64,000 bases of DNA, taken from Trogon surrucura (Eukaryota > Chordata > Aves > Trogoniformes > Trogonidae). The translations under genes were made by a program, and so were the position numbers. The DNA is taken from NCBI GenBank assembly GCA_020746105.1, contig CM036624.1:2537562-2601561 (forward strand), written 5' to 3'. Positions 1-12,242 of the stretch are shown piece by piece (the stretch's first letter is position 1; each line of letters starts with the position of its first letter). The notes beneath the pieces are model-generated. The model worked only from the letters and a program-made list of their open reading frames with translations, had not been told where the DNA came from and made no database searches.

Positions 1-939
1 GTTAAAAATGCACTCAAACAACTTCACCACCCTATTGGTCCCATTGTAGAAATAAAAAAAAATATCTCAAAGCAATTACTGAAGTGCAAGAAAGATTATT
101 CTGGTTTTTTTTTAAATTAAGAGAGATATTTTCTGGAAATGATAGTTTTAAAACTATCATGGAAAACCCCCGTTTACGGAGCTTATCATTTTACACAGCT
201 GTTAAAATCCTGCGCCTCTATCAAACCCTTGAAGAAACTTTTGTAATGAAGCAAAGTTTTTATGTGAAAAAGCTACTGCACGTGAAAGGGCGTGCGCTAC
301 TAACAGGACTATTCTCAACACGATTCTCCTCCATTTAAATGGACCGTTGAAGCGGAGAATCCCAAAGCCGCTGAGACAAAATGAACTACGAGATGCGCGT
401 TCCTGCGTGGCTCTAGACATGACAGTCACACCCAGGGCAAGCCCTTTTTACCTCACCGAAACGTAGTGCGTGCATGGAAAACTATGTGAATTTGAAAACA
501 AATCACGGTTAATTTTCAACTGCAACCAAGAATTCTAAAACATATAATAAAGGGTTTAGAAAAATGGTTGGAGAGCAGACTTGGGCTGCCTATTATTCTA
601 CTTAAAACTGACGGGAACATTCCTCTTGGATTTATCAAGGTGAAAAGTCCAAACTCGGACTCGAAAGGCCCATGAATATCTATTTAATGACAGGCTGAAG
701 AACTACTCTTTGGCAAAAAGCACATATTTGTTTCAATTCCTAAGACTAGCTCTCTGTAACAGCACGAACCCAACTCAAACCTTGCAATCTAGTATAAATT
801 TTTATTTGTCCACTTGGCTCAATCTACAGTTGACACGACTACGAATATGCTTCAAGAGGCTGAAAAAGCCTGAAGAGAATCAAGTTTAAATTGAAACGTA
901 CTGTAAGATTTACAAATACACACTTCGTAACAGCACTTC

Positions 940-1063
940 AAGAAAATAGAGATCTGTAAGAAAACAGATATCTAAGAAAATAGAGATCTGTAAGAAAATA
1001 GAGATCTGTAAGAAAATAGAAATCTGTAAGAAAATAGAAATCTGTAAGAAAATAGAAATCTGT
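940..1063 (+). repeat. 18-bp AT-rich tandem repeat, about 7 copies
   Basis: Units of the form AAGAAAATAGARATCTGT start at 940, 958, 974, 992, 1010, 1028 and 1046. The second unit is shortened to 16 bp and altered. The first four carry GAGATC or a variant, and the last three carry GAAATC, which suggests recent local amplification of one variant. Confidence 0.9.
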
Positions 1064-3272
1064 AATCTCTTAGACAACATAATAGGAATTCAATGGCTGT
1101 TGAACTGGCACTTTATATCAACGGAAATAAACTTTTTCCACCGGAACTTATTAAAAATAGGTCACTGTAAACCAAACTGAGTAGAGAATCCTGACTGACT
1201 TCTCCCAATGTTTCAAAAAACCCAACCCAACCCACCCCAAAGTGAAACAAGAGCCAAAAGAACACAACAACCCCTCAGGTTGAGGCCTCACAGTTTTGCA
1301 AGACGACTGTTTAATCCTCCCCCAACAAAACATTCTAAACACGGCCAAAAATTTAAAGGGAGTAAAAATTCACCCTACAGGGCCAACAAACGGTAGCCAG
1401 GTCTTTCACTACATGCTTGTTCCTACTTTCTTCCTCGCATCACCGCTGGTGTTCATGCAGCTGGGCGTTAATTGCATTAAGTGGATCAAGGAGCTGATCC
1501 TGCTGCAAACCTTTCTTCTCAAGGGGTTAGCTTCTGCTAGCAGCGTGGATTTGTAACACATTAAACCGCAAGTGGAACTACGGCATTAGTGTTTTACCTT
1601 CACGCAGAAGGTTGCACTGTTTAAACAAATTTTTAGAGAAATAATTTGGATCTTCGGGTGAATACTTCCACATTTGTTTCTTTCACAGGATTTCCATTGG
1701 CTTGCCTTAAATCCGTTAAAACCCATGGAGAATAAAATCACAAAAGCAGATGGAAAAATAACATTTATTTTCTTTTAAAGAAAGCTTCAACCACATGGAA
1801 AATCAGGAGTTTAACCAGCGCAACCACGCATTCACTATTTATTATTCAATGGGAGCCTAAAAGCCAAAGCTGTTCACTGCAAAACTCAAAATCCTAATTC
1901 CGAAAGAAGATGCAGGGACTCTACCAGGAAAAGACGAGGTTACCACAAATCACCGGCTGATCGAGATCCACAGAGGACTACCTGGAACTAGAAATCAGAC
2001 AAATTCCTTCCTCTCTTCTCTTCTGCAGCAAGCCAGCAGCAGAAGGAAGTGAAGGAAAACAAAAGCAATCTCATAATCTGTTAATACCGTTTTTATCTGA
2101 CCAGAAAGAGAAAGTGGGTATATCTCGTCAGTTGGATACGTTGCTTACAATTTTTAGAAAATGTAGAGATTTACCACTTATTGCAAAAAGGTTCACCAGA
2201 TGCGTAACGAGATAGTAAGACATTAATTAGGCAGGCTCAAGGATTACGTTGAAATGATTTTCCACTACTGATAATTCCTCAACTTGTCACGGTAGAAAAC
2301 TATAAAATAATTTAAAAAGCTACTCATTAACTTGGTTTCACCTGCTACATAGCTAACTTTGCCGCTTCTTGGCTAGAAATTAAAACCAAAGAAAAGATTT
2401 CCCCAATGACTAAACCGATCTATTTTTCCCACGCTTCTTTGGCCATCTCTCTAGGTCAGCAGAATTCTTAAATTAGATTTAGTTCAGGTTCAAAACCTGG
2501 CCACACCTTGTAAACTCTGAAACTTAAATATCCAAAGATGCTTAGCGAGAGCAGAAGGGAGATTGAAAAGGCTCTTAAATTTTAGAATGGAATTATCAGC
2601 TTTTAAACCACTAATTGTGCTGGTAACGCAGAGAAACTAAATCACAAAACAGCCTGAAAAGGATGGTGGAAGACAGAAAAGGGCCGCAGTGAGAGATTCC
2701 AGTTTCCCTTCACGCTAACTTCTAAAATATCAACAGAAGTAGCAGCTAGGAATAAAAAAACATCAAAGAAAGAGAACAAACAATTGAATTTGGATACGGA
2801 GAATTAAGCTACTGTGCTACAAGCATAGATAATTCTACGTTTAATAAATATATAGAAGTATAATTTAATTTTTCCATTAAAATAGAAAATGGTGTCGTAA
2901 TATTGCTTTAGTTAATACAAAGGCACAATTCAATCCTCCCTGCCTTTTTTTTAATTTAAGAAAATCTACTGACACTAGTAACTAAACCCAGGCAAAGCGT
3001 GAAGAAGAGTCGAACACGCAACCACTAATTAGTATTCAGATATAGATGGCATTAAAATTTAGGAACAGTTATTTCACAGCTTCGCTGAGATACGAGCTGG
3101 GATCAATGCCATAAAGTAACAGGCTCTGTCACTGCTTCTGTGCTAGAAAAAAGGGGAACACATGGCCAGATGCAATATGGAGAGAGATAATCAGGGTTGA
3201 ACTCCCGGGTATCGGGGAGTACAACACACCAGGAGACGCCCGACAGGAGCAACGTCATCACTGAACAGAAAT

Positions 3273-4108
3273 CACAGAATCACAGAATGTCAGGGGTTGG
3301 AAGGGACCTCTAGAGATCACCAAGTCCAACCCCTGCCAGAGCAGGGTCACCCAGGGCAGCCACACAGGAACGTGTCCAGGCGGATTTTGAAAGTCTCCAG
3401 AGCAGGAGACTCCACACCCTCCCTGGGCAGCCTGGGCCAGGGCTCCGGCACCCGCACAGCAAAGAAGTTTCTCCTCATGCTGAGGTGGAACTTCCCATGT
3501 TCTAACTTAAACTCATTATTTCTTGTTCTATTGCTGGGCACCACTGAGAAGAGACCAGCACCTCCCCCTTGACCCCCACCCCTCAGATATTTCTCTACGT
3601 TAATAAGGTCCCCTCTCAGCCATCTCCTCTCAAGGCTGAACAGCCCCAGGTCTCTCAGTCTCTCTTCACAGCAGAGATGTTCAGTCCCTTGATCACCCTC
3701 GTAGCTCTCCCTTGGACTCTCTCCAGTAGGTCCCTGTCTCTCTGGAACTGGGGAGCCCCAAACTGGACGCAGGATTCCAGGGGTGGTCTCCCCAGGGCAG
3801 AGCAGAGGGGCAGGAGAACCTCCCCAGCCCTGCTGGACACACTTTTCTTGATGCCCCCCAGGATCCCACTGGCCTCTTGGCCACAAGGGTACGTTGCTGG
3901 CCCAGGGACACTCACTGCCCACTGGGACTCCAAGGTCTTTCTCCACAGGGCAGCTTTCAGCAGGACATCCCTAATCTGTGCTGGTGCCTGGTGTTATTCC
4001 TCCCCAGATGCAGGACTCTGCACTTGTCCTTACTGAACTCCATGAGGTTCCCCATTGCCCAGCTCTCCAGCCTGTCCAGATCTCGCTGGGTGGCAGCTCG
4101 GCCACCCT
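3273..4108 (-). mobile_element. CR1 LINE fragment, 3' end with part of ORF2 (5'-truncated)
   Basis: On the minus strand this is the 3' portion of a chicken-repeat-1 LINE. The terminal octamer appears on the plus strand as two CACAGAAT units at 3273-3288, followed by the hallmark tail (reverse of GGTTGGAAGGGACCTCTAGA). Translation of the minus strand gives remnants of the reverse-transcriptase C-terminal region (EKDLGVPVGS, LRDLGLFSLERR, LRGDLINV) in two frames, so at least one frameshift separates them. It is inactive: 5'-truncated and frame-broken. It is very similar to the copy at 54935-55911 but inverted. Confidence 0.93.
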
Positions 4109-6405
4109 AAATCTCCCATTAGAAACCTGAGCCGATTTGATGCAACCGATCCATCGGGTGGAGCCGCATTACAGTTATTTTTGGAAAGCTAGCACTCACT
4201 GTGAAATACAGGTTATAGTTCCGGTGCTTAATGTGTTTCTAAATTTCACACGCCTGCACGCGTGCAATCCCCATGAGCTTCAGCAAAAGCACGTGGAAAT
4301 TCGGGAGATGCTGCAGGGCGTGCGACCGAAAGAAGGGCTGAGGTCTTGGAGTAGTAAATTGGCCATCGGTTGAACAGGCCAGTGTTTCTCCAAGAAAATC
4401 TGGAGTTAAATAATCTGAGCGAGTTGAAAAGATGCTGCTGCCTTCCTGCATGCAAACTAAGAAGTTCAGGAATTCAGATTCCTTAAGTGCTTCAAGAGAG
4501 AGCTGACTGAATATTTCATATTCTAGACTCATTTTCTAGAGGCAGGTTCCATTTTACCACTGTATACACTACGACTTTAATTCTAGCTTAACTCATAATT
4601 TGGGTACAAATATTACCCAGGTAATTTTATCCACACTTTACTCCTGTACATAAATGTGAAGGATGGATAATTTTCTAATAGTCTTTTTTTTTTTTTCCCC
4701 CCCCTAACATTATCTACGATAAATTTACTGTCGGAAGAGACATTCAGGTGTCAAATTGGAAGTTTTGCCCATACTGAGGTTTTAGCTAATAAAGATGTGC
4801 ATGAAATACCTTCCTCGATAATGCAATTTATGCAGCTGAATCCCATACTGATGCAAAGAACATAACATGCACCTCATACTAGTATCAAAAATTCAGTGTA
4901 TAGAATGCCTTAATTACAATTTTTTCCATAATATGGCAACTCTAGTCTGATTTTGCTATTTTGCAAATGTATTTGTACACTGGCCAACAGAACAGGGCTC
5001 CGACTGTGGGACAGCTTCACAACTGGTATGAGAAACACCACAAATGCATATATCTTTTTTTATGTAAATGCTTTATTCTACTGGGTCCATTTGTGGGATC
5101 AGAGTCAGATTATACAAGTCTTTCAAAGGCTGACGCAAAAACATCGAAATTAAAAGATAAATTACAAGCAAAAAGATTTACCTCGCTACTCCTAATATCA
5201 AGTGCAAACTATAATGTGAGTGAAGATAAACATTAGTGAATTTGTAAAAAATGCAGCTAATTTTATGGCACTGGGTTTATAATCATATTCTCTTTGATGT
5301 ATCTTTGTTTACCATGTTAAGACTCTCACGCACTTTGGATTTCAAAAATTATTCTCATCTTCCAAAGTGACCTAAAAACCACACAAAACTTCTTACTATT
5401 TTTTATTTTAAAGAAAACAAAAAAATCGCTAGAGGGCTACAGGTTATCTTCCCGCCCCGTTTATCTTGCTTTATCTAAATTTGAGAAACGAACTTGTCAG
5501 GTACATCTTATTCTCCAGATTTCCATGATATTATCACTACTGAGCACAGATTAAATTTTCCGTATCAGGATATATGCACCAGGATCACACTACAATTGTG
5601 AAAAAAAAATAAAATAATCAAACCACATTTTTCTTCTGTCCAGCCACATACTTACTAATCAGCCTTCATCACTCCTTATATTTACAAAAACCCCACAAGT
5701 GCAACTGACTATTAATTCCCCAGTAATAATTATATCACAGTAGGACAAGTGATCTCTTTCTGAAGCAAGCAATTTTATATACTCTTGAACTGTAAGCTAT
5801 CCTTCTATATTTTGAGGTCTATAATGCTACTTAATTAACTGAGCTCTGCAAACAAAAGGAAAATAAAATCCTGTTAGGGAAGCGAATCAAAGATAATCTG
5901 GTTTTATTGTATATATAATAAAACCTGTAATCAAGCAGTATTTTGGATCACAGCCAGAGCACCGCTTCCCATGATGCCACATGTAGAGATTTCGCTTTTG
6001 AGATGCATGCAACTCACAAGGAAAAAACATAAAAATCATGAATAAGAATGCGGTGGTCTTTGATATCAGAGCTGACTACGGCTTTAATTCACTTAGAAGC
6101 ATTCTTTAATCTCAGTGACTTCCTTAGGACTGTCATAGGAGAGGTTTCCCTGCCACCAAAGATTTATTTCCCAAAAAGGACAACTAGGAATAAAGAGTGC
6201 AACTGTGCTACATTTAAATGGGTATTTTCATGGAAATGGTAAAACTAATAATACCAAAATGACTGAAAAGCTGACTATCTTTTACAAGCAGTTAGAAGTT
6301 CAACATCTGCAAATGTATATTTACCCATCCATACCACATGCATGTCGTTTTTGCTTCCACATAAATGATTATTCCCATTTAAAATATTTTAACTCCTACA
6401 CCTAC

Positions 6406-6489
6406 CTTTTGACCTCCTGCAGATTCTGCACTGTGATGTTCTTTTAGCTTTTGCTCCTGCTCCATTATGTCTTTCAAATGTTCATTTAC
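6406..6489 (-). CDS. CAMSAP2: CAMSAP2 coding exon 4 (residues 188-215)
   Basis: This exon is only 28 codons. The minus-strand acceptor TGTCTCTTAG ends at 6490, the exon begins GTA-AAT-GAA (V-N-E) and ends CAA-AAG (Q-K) at 6406, followed by the donor GTAGGT. It encodes VNEHLKDIMEQEQKLKEHH, then SAESAGGQK. The charged first part, rich in E, K and Q, looks helical and is followed by a short Ser/Ala/Gly linker. In CAMSAP2 this linker leads into the CH domain, whose exons are not present to the left within this window. The length is divisible by three and both introns are phase 0, so skipping would keep the frame. That is an inference; no transcript evidence is available here. Confidence 0.95.
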
Positions 6490-7171
6490 CTAAGAGACAA
6501 AATAGTTTATTCAGTGGTCGGTTCTAAGAAAAGTCATAGAAATTGTCAAGTTTTCAAGAGGTCTTTAAATCCCCGCTGCCAAGTCCACTGAAAAGATTTA
6601 AACAAATATTTCAGACTATAGCCCTGAAGCATAATCAGCAAATACCAGTCTCCGATGCGCTCTGGGGTCACTGGCTTTTAGCTTTACGTTGTACAAACCA
6701 ACCTGCCCCTTATTATGCTCGATCACATTTGGTTAAGCGTGCATTCCTGTTACTTGATTTGGTTACACGGTGAAGGTAGATCACTTCAAGCCATACTCAT
6801 TCCAATGCACACAGGCTACCTTGGTTTGAAGTCATGGTAAATGACACAGTAAGACAACGACGCTTCAAGAGCCAGACCCTCGAGCAGCCATCGTGGCATC
6901 TCAATGTGACAGTGACTGCTAAGAGGTCAAACGAAATGTTTACCACAGTATTTTATTTAGACCTCCCATCTTTTTGGTTCGCGCAACACGTTTAACTGAT
7001 TTCCGCAAACTTTGCCTTTTATTCTCCATACACAGCAGACGAAGGAAGAGCCTTCTATCAGACACGGCCTTGATATACCCACCGACCTACCTACACACCC
7101 TACCCACGCGTCTCTAATCCAATCGGACGGACTACAAGGAAGATCACGGCTTGCTTTTCCAGTACCCATAC
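6490..7171 (-). other. CAMSAP2 intron 3 (682 nt)
   Basis: This short phase-0 intron separates exons 3 and 4, with donor GTATGG at 7171 and acceptor CTTAG at 6490. The content is unremarkable; no repeat or further exon is seen. It is far shorter than the neighbouring introns. Confidence 0.95.
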
Positions 7172-7333
7172 CTTGTTTATCCAGTACATCACCGCATCCT
7201 CGATGTCGTAAGGTAGATCTGTTGCCTGGAAGAAGGAGGAGTACTGCTGAGTGCACGCAATCACCTTCTCCACGCTCACCATCTCGACAGTATACGCCAT
7301 CATAAGGGTATCGATCATGGCCAAGTGAGCGCT
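7172..7333 (-). CDS. CAMSAP2: CAMSAP2 coding exon 3 (residues 134-187)
   Basis: The minus-strand acceptor TCTCTTTGCAG ends at 7334. The exon starts AGC-GCT-CAC (S-A-H) and ends AACAAG (N-K) at 7172, followed by the donor GTATGG. The 162 nt are exactly 54 codons and encode SAHLAMIDTLMMAYTVEMVS through FFQATDLPYDIEDAVMYW and INK. Both flanking introns are phase 0, so the exon is symmetric. It directly precedes exon 4, with a 682-nt intron between them. The N-terminal globular segment encoded here is strongly conserved in the family. The open frame read beyond the donor (W-V-L-E-K...) is intron read-through and not part of the protein. Confidence 0.97.
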
Positions 7334-10300
7334 CTGCAAAGAGAAGTTGCAATACCCAATTACTATGCAGATCAGAAGATCACTTTCTGACATATTGTTT
7401 CCGAACGCAAAGAGCGAAAGGGGAAATGCCACGAGTTTTCTGTTTGGTTGTCCGTGTTCGAGTGAAGGACAAAATGAACACACATGGCAGGTGGGAGGAC
7501 ACAACACCAAGCGCAGGGACGTTAAGAAGAAAAATGCTTATTGCAAATTATGACCTCTGTAACAAAATTAACACCAACAATAAGGAACTGGAAATGAAAG
7601 AATAAGCTATTTTAATGATTCGAACATTGCATCGTTTCTAGCAGAGCTAAAGAGATCTTTTCAATTTGTCACCCTAATGAAAACAAAAGCCCTGGCCCGA
7701 TCGATGTTATTTGTACCGAAAATAGAAGCTGAGACTGCCTGGTAAATAACCTTCAGCATCAGGAACATGCTGCATTAATAAGTGGAAGCGTATCTATTTC
7801 TAAAGTCATAATCCAGGAAGAAGATGCAATTACAATAATCTTAAATAAAAACCAAACACGACAAGTTATTTTTCTTCTAGTAAACTTATTGCTTCAGGCA
7901 GATGCACACCTATGTTTAAAATAAGCATTATACCAAGAATTAAAATATAGTTTCTTTTTTAAAAGAGAGGGTGTTTTTCTCCTGGTGTTACGTATTGAAA
8001 GGAAATGGCTATTCCGCAGTTTCTAGTAATTAAAACCAAACAAACAACCCCTCCCCAAAACAAGCAAAAAGAGGATGACAACCAGGTTTTATATTAGATT
8101 CTTGTGACTGAGTAATCCAGCTGCTGGTGGTTTGGAGTGGGAGCGCCGACAGCTAAACAGATTTGTTTCTGCTTCACGATAAGAAGAGCACTGTCTTTCT
8201 AAGTATTTAAGCAATGTTTCCCAGGAACCAGAACAATTTGTAAAGACAGTATTTTTTAAAGCTCTGCCTTTAAACGCAGCTCACGACGCAAACAAAGATC
8301 CCGAACACTTGTTAATGCCGTCGCTTCAATTCCAGAAAAAAAATATTCATATAAACATCTCCCAAGGTAGCTACAACGGCCACAGCAACAGCAACGAACA
8401 ACAGGAGTCACAGGGCAACGCGCTCTCTCGTCGTCATAGTTAAGGTCATACATGCACATCACTTACTCCAGAATTCCCAGCAGGAGAAAGATGAACAGAC
8501 CGAGACTTCGGACTGCGCTTAATGTTAGTATCACCGATGGAAGCGATGATGCTGGCCTTCAGAAGCAAGCAGCAGCACATCCCCATTTTTTAACGCAGTT
8601 TAGTTGCTTTATTTGGGGCAGGGGGGAGCAGGAAAAGGAAAATACTGTTCCTGCCAGGCAATACTCCTGGGACAGACTTATTCTCTTTGGAGCCTGGGTG
8701 TGAGCTGGGTGCCTGCCACACGCTCCATCCACGCTCCTCGCACAAGCTGAGGAACGAGCGCCTCTTCACTCCTGCCTCCCCTGACTGACTTACTGGGGAT
8801 CAACTCTTTGCACCATCCTCACCTGCCTTAGGAATTTCCTCACGGACCTTGGGTGGGCAACTACTGATATGAGCTCTTAGGTGAGAATGAAGGGAAGAGC
8901 TGGGGACCTGAATTCTTGTCACCCAAAGTATTTAAGAATGCAAAGACAGAAGATGTTGCCCACGACCAGCCTGCCGAGGAACCCACAGTAGCGTAAAATA
9001 GGGCAATTCGATCCGTAAGATAGGAAGGACTCACTTCTTGTTGGCCCAGCAATACAGTGCCGAGGAGGAGTTCAGCCAGAGTATCACATGAACTACTAGT
9101 GAAGTCCCAAAACCTTGTGAGGGATGGCTGGGTCTTGGTCAGCTCTACAAACCCAAGGAGCTCTGCAGGAGGTTGCAGCTCAGATCGCAGGAGGACAGCT
9201 CAGCAAGCGCAGAACAGGAAGGAAAAAGGGAAGATCTGGATCTTCTCTGACATGCAGGGGTCATTGCTCTAACGGGCTTTCCCTCCTGTATCTTTGTTGC
9301 CTAGTTTGAATGGCACCTGGGCTAAAACCCTGGGCCACTTCCAGAACCTTTCCAGAAAACAGAGATATTGAAAGAGCACGAAAATGCTGAATTTCCTTAA
9401 GATGCTGCACAGGAGGATTGCCTTCAGCCCTGCCGGTGGCGCGGACGCAGCCTTCCAGCTGAGCTCTGACACCCGAGGAAGCTCCGAGCAGGTTCAGGAG
9501 GAGAATTTTCCTCCCCAGCTCTTGCTCCGTGACTGGCTGCTGTGCCTGTGCTCTGAGATCAGCCTCCAAGAAAAGCAATCCCCAGCAACTCTCGCGGAGG
9601 CAATTTAGGAGCCTTCTCCTCCTGTGCTGGATCATCAATCCATTTCTCTGTCAAACTCCACCACCCCTATCCAGCAGATTGCCAAGGGAGAGAGAAAGCC
9701 ACCGAAGTGCTGTTCGATCCGCGAATACTGTCCATACCTTATAAATACATGGAGAAAATGAAATTATTTACAACCAGCTAGCTGAGTCACATTTGCAGTG
9801 TTTCTAGCAAATTATTAATGACTGCAGAGGGAACAGTGAAGGGAATGCCCTTAGATAATACCCTGTGCTATCAAAACCAAGTGGAATAAACTTTTACCCC
9901 CGGTGAGGAGATCCAGGTCACAACTCTTTATTTTATATAAGCTATCCAATGCAAACCTCTTTTAGAGTCTCCGAAGCGACACCAAATTATTTTCTTTATC
10001 ATCCAGGTAGGACATTCAAAAGGACATTATAAAAAAAAATAGTAAACAATAAAAAGAATGAGTCAACTTGCAGCTATTATCCTGAGAACCAAACGACAAA
10101 ATTGCTATTTCTCCCAGTTAGCAAGAAAATTAGAATTTATTTTATAGATAACTTCTTCACTAATGAAAATATTTAAAACTATCACATCTATGGATTTTTT
10201 CCCCCGGAAAATTGTAGGCAACCAAATAAGCACGTCTTATACTTAAAATCATTGTTTCGTTAGGTTTTGTTTGTTTGTTTTCTTAGAAGAGGTACAGAAA

Positions 10301-12049
10301 GAGAGAAAGAACTAATTCCACATACAGCTCTATTGGTTTTCTTCCACTCGCTCTGGAAAGAGTCAGACAAGATGCATTCTTTCATTACGTTCAACAAGCA
10401 AGCCTAAATTAAAAGCTGCGCTACAAAACCAGCATCGTACTGTTCCAACCGCAGGGTTTATCAGCATAACTGCTGAAGTTCTCTGAAAAAACAATTTAAA
10501 AAAAGTTCTTTGACAATAAATCAAGTTCTGGTTTTGGCACATCTCTCGCCGAACAGCCTATTTTAGGTGCAGCTAAAAAAAAAAGCAGAGGGAGAGGTCA
10601 TTTTTAAGAGTCAGATCCACAATTACGACTGAATTATGGCACAAGGAAGTAACTTTTCCTGTCTGAGGAGGAAATGCAGACACCACTTGAGGTGGGCACA
10701 GACGAACAGCTGCTCTCAAAGCTCTTCTTTCTCCCGACAACGTAACACCTCGCCTGAAGGAACTCCCCAGGAGCTGCTCGCGGTGCTGCTGTTTCCTCCA
10801 GGATTCTGCATTCTGACATGTGGCATAAAAAAAAAAACCAACCCAGGCAGGATTTCCTGCTGTCGCACACCTCCCACCTCCAGAACTGCAGCCAGGCATA
10901 TTTGAATAAGGATGCGTGATTTCAAAAAACGTCATTTTTTTTGAGGGAAAAAACCCAACAACCCAGTAACATTAAACGACAGAACACAAAACCATCTGAG
11001 AAATCTCTAAAAAACCTAATAAATCAAGTTAACTCAGCAGTAGTGAACAACAAATAGTACTGTGTTTTTTCACAAAGCTGTTACACAGAGGTTTGGTTTA
11101 AGCCAATGCAAGAAAATCTCTTCCTTTTTGACCAATTCACTGCAACAGTGCAAAGTACCAAAGTCTTCCATGGCACACTACAACACATTAAAAAAACCCC
11201 AAGAAACAAGATGCTGGATTTGTAAAGGTATTTTATTTTCTAAGACACAACCAAGGTTTTGTCTTTCCCAGTTATACCCTGCCCAGAACACGAGAGTTTT
11301 AACTTACTAATCTTGACAACCTCACGGAATTACTAGTTAGTTTCTGTCGGTTCTGCAGCTTTATTTTCCGCTGCAGAATAGTTCCCTAAGCAGCTTAGTG
11401 AACTGCCGAAGAAAAATTATTCTGAGCGTGACCGCTAATGCTTTCTCTGCCTGATCTTTGATTACGGAGCTTGTCCGCCCCCCTTTGCCCAGCAAACAAC
11501 TTTATTACAAAGTGTACTCAGCAAACGGCCCACGTGATACTGTACACACAGATAATTATGGATAAACACGGCGTATTATAGGCAGCTCTTACAGGGTTAC
11601 CTACTACTCCAGATTATTTCTTGCATTTCATTAAATGATATTCAGGCCAGGAGTTGTCTTTTCACTTGCCTCTTTAGGAAAATCATAGACAAAACTATTT
11701 CCCCACTACGGTGCCTGAAGAAAGGGGAAAAAACACAACAGAGTTCTCGTTACACTACAGTAAATAGTGAAATAAATTACTCTTTAGTTTTTTATTGAGA
11801 AAAAAAAAAGCCCTTTTACCTCACTATGCTTTGGAGAATTGATTTGATCTTTGACAGAATACGGCTTTTGTAAAGAGGAGTATGTGCTTCTTACTGAAGT
11901 TGGCCGTGCTTCAAGAATTTTTAGCAAGAATTTTGTGAAGGAATTTGGTCATATTAAAAAAAAAAAAGTTTTCACGCTGTAGTTCTCACCTGCACAATAA
12001 ACATAAATATTTCTAGCTAAATTTGCTAAACATCTTGCCTATACTCTTC

Positions 12050-12242
12050 TCAGTGAGGGTGACGGAGCCCTGGAACAGGCTGCCCAGGGAGGTTGTGGAG
12101 TCTCCTTCTCTGGCGACATTCAAGACCTGCCTGGACACGTTCCTGTGGGGCATAGTCTAGGTATTCCTGCTCTGGCAGGGGGATTGGACTTGATGATCTT
12201 TCGAGGTCCCTTCCAATCCCTGACATTCTATGATTCTATGAT
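12050..12242 (+). mobile_element. CR1 LINE 3'-end fragment
   Basis: A plus-strand CR1 tail of about 190 bp. It includes the conserved CTGCCCAGGGAGG block, GGATTGGACTTGATGATC, GAGGTCCCTTCCAATCCC and two perfect ATTCTATG octamers at 12225-12240. It is antisense to CAMSAP2 and strongly 5'-truncated, as usual for CR1. Confidence 0.95.

Larger units (their letters stand above)
1..6405 (-). other. CAMSAP2 intron 4, partial (acceptor outside window)
   Basis: Intron 4 begins at 6405 with GTAGGT and runs past the left edge. I searched the minus strand for the next CAMSAP2 exon (start of the CH region) and found none. The stretch is AT-rich and holds one 18-bp tandem repeat (940-1063), one antisense CR1 fragment (3273-4108) and a T13/C8 tract at 4684-4704. 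The rest shows nothing I can name; small open frames here are random. Confidence 0.85.

Noticed and set aside
3347-3946. 199-codon minus-strand open frame
   Set aside because: It is a remnant of CR1 ORF2 with a frameshift, part of the 5'-truncated LINE copy.
1-6405. Further CAMSAP2 exons (start of the CH region) to the left of exon 4
   Set aside because: I looked on the minus strand for the expected continuation after residue 215 and found no matching frame with splice sites.
7012-7510. Overlapping plus- and minus-strand frames around exon 3
   Set aside because: The only real coding part is 7172-7333 on the minus strand; the extensions read through splice sites.
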